A DNA stretch of 64,000 nt from Bordetella parapertussis (GTDB lineage Bacteria > Pseudomonadota > Gammaproteobacteria > Burkholderiales > Casimicrobiaceae), in the NCBI GenBank assembly GCA_943331295.2, contig CALQLA020000015.1, positions 32,845 through 96,844 of the forward strand, in the 5' to 3' direction. Shown in pieces: positions 59,078 to 64,000 of the stretch. Both the position numbers and the translations under genes were made by a program. The stretch's first letter is position 1, and each line of letters begins with the position of its first letter. The notes under the pieces were generated by a model, which worked only from the letters and a program-made list of their open reading frames with translations, ran no database searches and was not told the DNA's origin.

Positions 59078-59941
59078 ATGGCAGAAATCCCCCGACTCAA
59101 CGGCGCGATCAGGGCGCTGGAACAGGGCAAGCCCGCATTCACGACCTTCTGCCCGCCCGAGGTGGGCATGGCGCAGGCGATCAACGCCGCACCGTACGAC
59201 GCGGTGGTGTTCGAGATGGAGCACAACCCCTACGACATCCAGGCGCTGCGCGACTGCATGCAGTACATGCTCGACCGTCGCCAGATCGTGACGACCGGCA
59301 GCATCGCGCCCGCGGTGACGCCGATCGTGCGCATCCCCGCGAACGGCGGCGAGATGAACCAGTTCCTCGCGAAGCAGGTGCTGGACATCGGCGCGTACGG
59401 CGTGCTGTGGCCGCACGTCAGCACGGTCGAGGAGGCCCGCAACGCGGTGGCGGCGTGCCGCTACCCGCGCCCGCCCGCGGCGGCGCGCTTCGAGCCCGCC
59501 GGCCAGCGCGGCGACGGGCCGAAGTACGCGCCGTCGTACTGGGGCCTCACGCAGCAGGAGTACTACGCGCGCGCCGACGTGTGGCCGCTCGACCCCAAGG
59601 GCGAGATCCTCGTCGGCATCATGTGCGAGGAGGTGCGCGCGATCCGCAACCTGCCGAAGATGCTGGAGCAGGTGCCGGGCATCGGCTTCGTGCTGATCGG
59701 CGAGGGCGACCTGTCGCAGGACCTGGGCTTCCCGCGCCAGTACGATCATCCCACCGTGGCCGCGGCGATCGACGAGATCCTCGCGATCTGCAAGGAGCAC
59801 AAGGTGGTCTGCGGCCACCCGCACGTCGACAGCGCGAACGTCGACGGGCTGCTTGCCAAGGGCTACCAGTGGCTGATGACCGGGCCGACGTATTCGTTCG
59901 CCGGGCTCGACAAGGGCCTGAAGGCGGCCGGCAGGCGCTGA
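59078..59941 (+). CDS. HpcH/HpaI family aldolase
   Basis: The 287-residue class II aldolase has the TIM-barrel HpcH/HpaI pattern: KPAFTTFCPPEVGMAQAI, the metal Glu region VVFEMEHNPYDIQAL, PIVRIPANGGEM (substrate Arg), ILVGIMCEEVRAIRNL, and FVLIGEGDLSQDLGFP with the second metal site. Members cleave 4-hydroxy-2-oxoacids to pyruvate or oxaloacetate plus an aldehyde/oxoacid, or act as citrate-lyase-beta-like C-C lyases. It is the last gene of the cluster and would give the central metabolite. Confidence 0.88.
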   Translation: MAEIPRLNGAIRALEQGKPAFTTFCPPEVGMAQAINAAPYDAVVFEMEHNPYDIQALRDCMQYMLDRRQIVTTGSIAPAVTPIVRIPANGGEMNQFLAKQVLDIGAYGVLWPHVSTVEEARNAVAACRYPRPPAAARFEPAGQRGDGPKYAPSYWGLTQQEYYARADVWPLDPKGEILVGIMCEEVRAIRNLPKMLEQVPGIGFVLIGEGDLSQDLGFPRQYDHPTVAAAIDEILAICKEHKVVCGHPHVDSANVDGLLAKGYQWLMTGPTYSFAGLDKGLKAAGRR

Positions 59942-59968
59942 ACGCGCCCTGGCGGAGACGGCGAGGCG

Positions 59969-60739
59969 TCAGGACCCGGCGCCGCGCTCCAGCGACTTCT
60001 TCAGTTCGACGAGCTCGATCTGCAGGCCGCCGTTGATGTGGCGGCGGATCGCCTCGGCCGCCTCGTCCTCGGTCGAGCTCAGGATCACGCGCATCATCTT
60101 CTGGTGATCGACGAGGTTGCGCCGCCGCCACAGCCGCAGGTCGTGCTGCAGCAGCCAGCTGCGGAAATGGACGCGGTTGAGGTTCTGCACCAGGAGCTCC
60201 GACCCGCTCTGCTTCGCGAGCTCGAGGTGGAAGTCGAAGTGCGACTGCGAGAATTCGACGATGTTGTCGGGCAGCTTCCGCGCGAGCTCGTCGCAGCGCT
60301 TCGCCATCGCCATGAGGCCATCCACGTCGACGCTGTCGCGGTTCTGGACGAGCCGCCGCACCGCCCCCACTTCGAGCAGCTCGCGCATGAAGTAGAGGTC
60401 GCGCAGGCGCGCCTCGGTCTCCGCCGGAATGCGCACGCCCCACTGCGGGACGTTCTGCAGCAGGCCGTCGCTCTCGAGCTGGCGCAACGCGGTGCGCACC
60501 GTGGTGATGTTGGTGTCGGCGCGCTGCGCGAGCATCCGCTGCGACAGGAACTCGCCCTTGGGCAGATCGCCCGACAGGATGAGCGCCTTCAACTGCTCGT
60601 AGGCCTGCTCCTCCTTGGTCCGCGGCTCGGGCGACGCCGCCGCGGGCCTGGGCGTGGAAGGCCTCTTGCGGGCGGGCGCCGCGGGTCCTGCGGGCTTTCC
60701 GGAAGGCGCGCCGGGGTCGCGCTGGCGTGATGGCTTCAT
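59969..60739 (-). CDS. GntR-family regulator with FCD domain
   Basis: The 256-residue regulator has a Pro/Ala/Arg-rich N-terminal extension, then a winged helix (EEQAYEQLKALILSGDLPKG, RADTNITTVRTALRQLESDGL) and a helical FCD ligand domain (LRDLYFMRELLEVGAV, HFDFHLELAKQSGSE, DEAAEAIRRHINGGLQ). FCD proteins sense carboxylates with a metal held by Asp/His residues. ATG 60739 is taken, with the low-complexity leader. Facing the catabolic cluster's end, it may be its second regulator; see the palindrome at 52365. Confidence 0.9.
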   Translation of the reverse strand: MKPSRQRDPGAPSGKPAGPAAPARKRPSTPRPAAASPEPRTKEEQAYEQLKALILSGDLPKGEFLSQRMLAQRADTNITTVRTALRQLESDGLLQNVPQWGVRIPAETEARLRDLYFMRELLEVGAVRRLVQNRDSVDVDGLMAMAKRCDELARKLPDNIVEFSQSHFDFHLELAKQSGSELLVQNLNRVHFRSWLLQHDLRLWRRRNLVDHQKMMRVILSSTEDEAAEAIRRHINGGLQIELVELKKSLERGAGS

Positions 60740-60777
60740 CCGGTTGCGTTTCCGCGCGGGAGCCGGTGTCGTCGCGC

Positions 60778-61755
60778 TCACTCGGCCACGACGCCTGCCT
60801 GCTGGATCACCTGCCCCCACTGCGTCATCTCCGACGACAGTCGCTTGTAGAGCGCGTCGGGAGTCGCCTGCGCGGGATCGAACAGCTGCGTATCGAGCTT
60901 CGCCAGCTGCGCCGCCACCGCGGGGTCCCGGATCGCGTCCTGGAGCGCCTTAGAGAGCCGCTCGACGATGGGCCGGGGCGTGCCTTTCGGCGCGTAGAAG
61001 CCGTACCACAGGCTCATCGTGAGCTCCTTGTACCCGACCTCGGCGACCGTCGGTATGTCCGGCATCCCTGCCAGGCGGCGGCTGCCGGTGAGGGCGAAAG
61101 CCTTGAGCGCGCCGGACTGCAGGTGCTGCGACACGGGGCCGGGGCTGTCGCACAGGAGGTCCACGCGGCCGCCGAGCACGTCGACCATGGCAGGCGCGGC
61201 GCCCTTGTACATCACCTGCGTCAGCCGGACACCGAGCGACTGCTCCAGGATGATGCCGAACAGGTGGCCACCGCTGCCCACGCCGCCGGTGGCGAAGGTC
61301 ACCTTGTCCTTCTGCTGCCGGATGTGGGCCACCAGCTCCTTCATGTTGTTCGGCGGGAAGTTCTTTCCGCTGACGAGGATGAACGCCGTCTCGGCGAAGA
61401 GGCCGATGTGCTCGAAGCTCTTCAGCGGATCGAACTCGAGGTTCTTGTACAGGTAGGGCGCGGTCGCCATGCCGAAGTGATGCAGCAGCAGCGTGTATCC
61501 GTCGGGCGGCGCGTTCGCCACCGACCGCGAACCGATCGTGCCGCCGGCGCCGGTGACGTTCTGCACGACCACCTGCTGGCCGAGGCTGGTCTTCAGCGAC
61601 GCGGCCAGGATGCGGGTGAGGACGTCGCTGGCGCCGCCAGCCGGATACGGCGACACCAGGGTGATCGCCTTGCGCGACGGGTAGGCCTCCTGCCCGGCAG
61701 CGGCAAGCGGGAGCGCCGCCAGCAGGGCCAGCAAACCCGCGATGATCTTCGACAT
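60778..61755 (-). CDS. Bug/TctC-type tricarboxylate-transporter receptor (third)
   Basis: The 325-residue receptor has a short signal peptide (IIAGLLALLAALPLAAAG) and Bug motifs YPSRKAITLVSPYPAGGASD, VTGAGGTIGSRSVANAPPDGYTLL, VMYKGAAPAMVDVLGGRVDLL and YGFYAPKGTPRPIVERLSKA. ATG 61755 follows GGGGAGAC; GTG 61761 is an alternative start. It precedes the GntR gene by 38 bp on the same strand, so both may be in one transcript. Ligand unknown. Confidence 0.92.
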   Translation of the reverse strand: MSKIIAGLLALLAALPLAAAGQEAYPSRKAITLVSPYPAGGASDVLTRILAASLKTSLGQQVVVQNVTGAGGTIGSRSVANAPPDGYTLLLHHFGMATAPYLYKNLEFDPLKSFEHIGLFAETAFILVSGKNFPPNNMKELVAHIRQQKDKVTFATGGVGSGGHLFGIILEQSLGVRLTQVMYKGAAPAMVDVLGGRVDLLCDSPGPVSQHLQSGALKAFALTGSRRLAGMPDIPTVAEVGYKELTMSLWYGFYAPKGTPRPIVERLSKALQDAIRDPAVAAQLAKLDTQLFDPAQATPDALYKRLSSEMTQWGQVIQQAGVVAE

Positions 61756-62009
61756 TGCCACGTCTCCCCTGCCACCTGAATTTCCGTCATCTTGGCATCC
61801 TTCCGCGCGCCTGGGAAATCGGTGCCGCGGAGCCCCGGCCCCGGCCCGGGCGGGACGCGCCGCGTGCCTGCGCCACGCGACGATGAATTGCGGTTCACCC
61901 GGGTGCGTCGCGATGGCGGCGCCGGCGCCGATGACCTATGATTGCCGCCATTGGCCTTGCGCCTCCGATCCGCAACCGGAGAACCCTTGAAGTCGACTGG
62001 AGCACCCTC

Positions 62010-63020
62010 GTGCGCGCACTCCGGCGTTCGCCCCCGGAGCGGGCCTTGACGCTGACGCGCCGGCAGTTCGGGGCACTGGTCGCGGCCGCAGCCCTTGCGC
62101 CGTCCGCGGCCCGCGCCGACGAGTGGCCCAGCCGTCCGGTCACGATCATCGTGCCCTTCGCACCGGGTGGCGCCACCGACATCGTCGCGCGCCTGCTCGC
62201 CGAGGACCTGCGGCAGCGGTTCGGGCAGCCCTTCCTCGTCGAGAACCGGACCGGCGCGGCGGGCAACGTCGGCATCGAGGCGGTCGTGCGCGCCCCGGCC
62301 AATGGCTACACGCTGCTGTTCGGCACGATGGGCAGCCTCACCACCAACCCGCACCTGTACAAGGATGCCCGGTTCAGGATCGAGCGCGACCTCGTGCCCG
62401 TTGCGCAGACCTTCAAGGTCGATCACATCCTGATCGTGAATCCGAAGCTTCCGGTCAAGAGCGTGGCGGACCTCGTCGCCTACGCCAAGGCGAACCCGGA
62501 CAAGCTCACCTACGGTTCCGCCGGCGTCGGATCCTCGGTCCAGATGTTCGCGGTGCTCCTGGAAATGCGCACGGGGATGAAGCTGCGCCACGTTCCCTAC
62601 AAGGGGTCGGCGCCGGCGCTCAACGACGTCGTGGCGGGACACGTCGACATGCTGATGGACTCGGTGCCGACGTCGATCCCGCAGATCGAGGCCGGCAACA
62701 CGCGCGCACTTGCCGTCACCAGTGGCACGCGCAACAAGCGGCTGCCGAACGTGCCGACGATGATGGAAGCCGGCGTCGCCGACTACGACACGGCGGCCTG
62801 GGGCTCGCTGATGGCCCCCGCCGGCACGCCGCCTGAAATCGTTGCCCGGCTGAGCGTCGCGGTGCAGGAGGCCTACAGGCAGCCGCGGCTGCAGAAGGAA
62901 TTCGCCGATCGCGGCGTGGAAGCCGTGGCCTCCACGCCGGAACAACTCACCGCACTGATCAGGCGCGACACCCAGTTGTGGGGCCAGGTGGTCAAGGCAG
63001 GCAACGTGACCCTGGAGTGA
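62010..63020 (+). CDS. Bug/TctC-type tricarboxylate-transporter receptor (fourth), Tat signal
   Basis: The 336-residue receptor has a twin-arginine leader (LTRRQFGALVAAAALAPSAAR) in place of the Sec signals of the other three. Bug motifs follow: WPSRPVTIIVPFAPGGATDI, NRTGAAGNVGIEAVVRAPANG, LTYGSAGVGSSVQMFAVLL, VPYKGSAPALNDVVAGHVDML and LMAPAGTPPEIVARLS. GTG 62010 with GGAG upstream is the best start; ATG 61938 is possible. It is divergent from the third receptor (254-bp gap without other recognised features). Confidence 0.9.
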   Translation: MRALRRSPPERALTLTRRQFGALVAAAALAPSAARADEWPSRPVTIIVPFAPGGATDIVARLLAEDLRQRFGQPFLVENRTGAAGNVGIEAVVRAPANGYTLLFGTMGSLTTNPHLYKDARFRIERDLVPVAQTFKVDHILIVNPKLPVKSVADLVAYAKANPDKLTYGSAGVGSSVQMFAVLLEMRTGMKLRHVPYKGSAPALNDVVAGHVDMLMDSVPTSIPQIEAGNTRALAVTSGTRNKRLPNVPTMMEAGVADYDTAAWGSLMAPAGTPPEIVARLSVAVQEAYRQPRLQKEFADRGVEAVASTPEQLTALIRRDTQLWGQVVKAGNVTLE

Positions 63021-63132
63021 CGGCGCCTTGAGCAGACCGTGCGGAGCCGACAGCGACAGCGGCGCCGCCGGTCCCCGCCCGACCGGGCTACGGACGCGCG
63101 ACGGATTCGGCACCCCGTTCGCCGACCGAGCC

Positions 63133-63450
63133 CTATGCCGGCCGGCCGTAGTGTTCGTAGATCGTCGTTTCCTGCGCGCCGTTGGGCGGCGCTGCCGGAT
63201 TCCAGGGCGGCGAGTCCTTCACGGCCTGCCGCGTCATGTTGATCGACACCGTGGCGTCGACCCAGCTGATGCCTTCGATCCACTGCGGCGCGATCAGCAC
63301 CTGGTGACCGAGCCACCAGTTGCTCGTGTCGACGACGAGATAGCGAATCACCCACCTGCCGTCGTCGAAATAGAAGTCCTTCACATGGCCGATGGTGCCG
63401 TCGGTCGCGCCGATGGCGTAGTTTTCCAGTTCCTTGATGGATCGCAGCAT
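63133..63450 (-). CDS. PRC-barrel domain protein
   Basis: The 105-residue protein has MLRSIKELENYAIGATDGTIG and VKDFYFDDGRWVIRYLVVDT, the standard PRC-barrel start (as in photosynthetic reaction-centre H subunit and RimM). LGHQVLIAPQWIEGI and INMTRQAVKDSPPW continue it. ATG 63450 follows AGGAGCTGCAAAG. Stand-alone PRC-barrel proteins are often stress-linked, with function unclear. The 174 bp upstream hold nothing else recognised. Confidence 0.88.
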   Translation of the reverse strand: MLRSIKELENYAIGATDGTIGHVKDFYFDDGRWVIRYLVVDTSNWWLGHQVLIAPQWIEGISWVDATVSINMTRQAVKDSPPWNPAAPPNGAQETTIYEHYGRPA

Positions 63451-63624
63451 CTTTGCAGCTCCTGTTGACGGACGGGCGCCGCGCGTTCCGGCAACGCGCC
63501 ATGTACGGAGACGGGGTCGAGCACCTGCCTCAGCCTGGACGGGCAGTGAAGGGAAGTCCGTTCGGTAGGAAACAAACTCGACGCAACCGTCACGCACTGG
63601 TCGTTGCACAAGGACAGCATCACG

Positions 63625-63855
63625 ATGACCCTCGGCTGCTCGCGGCAACCGCAGAATTTCCCGGCGCAGTCCTGCACGAACGGCACCCGCGTGACGTCGG
63701 ACCCGCAGTGCCCGATCGTGGGCAGCGTCCAGAACTACTGCATCCCGCAGGGCCCCGTCGCCGCATGCATCCAGGTCTGGACCGAGCAATGCTCGACCGG
63801 CATCGCCTCGTGCACCGAGGAGTCCGGTGCGACCTGGTGCGTCGTCTGCAACTAG
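63625..63855 (+). CDS. Small cysteine-rich protein
   Basis: The 76-residue product has nine cysteines (MTLGCSRQPQ, FPAQSCTNG, SDPQCPIVG, VQNYCIPQG, VAACIQVW, TEQCSTG, ASCTEES, and WCVVCN at the end) but no signal peptide or CxxC metal ribbon. AAGGA lies upstream of ATG 63625, and a TTG at 63604 would add seven residues. The spacing resembles neither a zinc finger nor a known toxin. Codon use fits the host. I do not recognise it; it might be a modified peptide or a disulfide-rich protein exported by another route. Confidence 0.5.
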   Translation: MTLGCSRQPQNFPAQSCTNGTRVTSDPQCPIVGSVQNYCIPQGPVAACIQVWTEQCSTGIASCTEESGATWCVVCN

Positions 63856-63935
63856 GCTGAAGTTCCATTTTCAGGAATGCGCGTTTATCCTTCAGCATCA
63901 TAGCTTTACCTGGATCTGAGCTGTTGCTGTGCTGG

Positions 63936-64000
63936 CTACAAAGCGATGGCGTGCAGCAGTTCCATGGCACGGGCCTGTTTTGGATTGACGGTGGTCACGA
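63936..64000 (-). other. Partial reading frame at the window edge, possibly a transposase end
   Basis: On the minus strand the last 65 bases read VTTVNPKQARAMELLHAIAL and stop (63936-63938). Base composition becomes clearly less G+C-rich from about 63856. Such a short C-terminal tail beside a composition step would fit the end of an insertion sequence, but no inverted repeat or catalytic motif can be checked here. Confidence 0.25.

Overview
This is a very G+C-rich stretch of bacterial chromosome. It most resembles the Burkholderiales (Betaproteobacteria): it carries four intact and one vestigial Bug/TctC-type periplasmic binding proteins, a fused indolepyruvate ferredoxin oxidoreductase, LysR/GntR-controlled catabolic genes and short REP-like palindromes. 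No rRNA, tRNA or CRISPR array was seen, so the assignment rests on gene content only.

Layout. Positions 1-4571 hold the tail of a binding protein, an aldo/keto reductase and the 2-oxoacid:ferredoxin oxidoreductase. Positions 4640-9038 hold thioredoxin 2, small secreted proteins, a Fur-box-controlled cupredoxin plus FTR1 iron permease, and the remnant of a UbiA/MenA prenyltransferase that has lost its catalytic core. Positions 9200-12851 hold a HAD phosphatase, an amidase and a diaminopropionate ammonia-lyase. Positions 12842-16429 are disturbed: a broken acyltransferase, an IS5-type transposase remnant and a sulfatase of different base usage. Positions 16470-33235 are a mosaic of housekeeping and transport genes (DMT, MATE and MFS transporters, a cyclase/NTPase/TPR regulator, PdxH, an FMN 2-hydroxyacid oxidase, RraA-like, PepE, FmdB, a quinone oxidoreductase). 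Inside it, at 23879-24047, is a well-formed candidate small RNA with an anti-Shine-Dalgarno loop.

Positions 34074-38199 hold a tungsten-type aldehyde:ferredoxin oxidoreductase operon in the order Fe-S subunit, catalytic subunit, FAD subunit, MoaD-like protein, the order known for the AOR of Aromatoleum. With the oxidoreductase at 1131 it suggests low-potential ferredoxin metabolism of aromatic or amino-acid-derived aldehydes and 2-oxoacids. Positions 38207-46783 hold an amidase, a YitT protein, a gutted flavoprotein monooxygenase, a diguanylate cyclase, a CDF metal exporter and a COG4091 oxidoreductase.

Positions 46994-63020 are the most interesting block: a LysR regulator divergent from eleven co-directional genes (binding protein, LeuC-, LeuD- and LeuB-like enzymes, formyl-CoA-transferase-like, oxalyl-CoA-decarboxylase-like, second binding protein, GST, amidohydrolase, GalB-like hydratase, HpcH/HpaI aldolase), closed by a GntR regulator and two more binding proteins. 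I read it as a catabolic pathway for an imported polycarboxylate. The exact substrate is not evident.

The window also shows repeated gene decay. Three genes look internally deleted, one has a nonsense codon, one is frameshifted, and only the last codons of a binding-protein gene remain at 26547. Several 3' gene ends run into REP-like palindromes that supply the stop codon.
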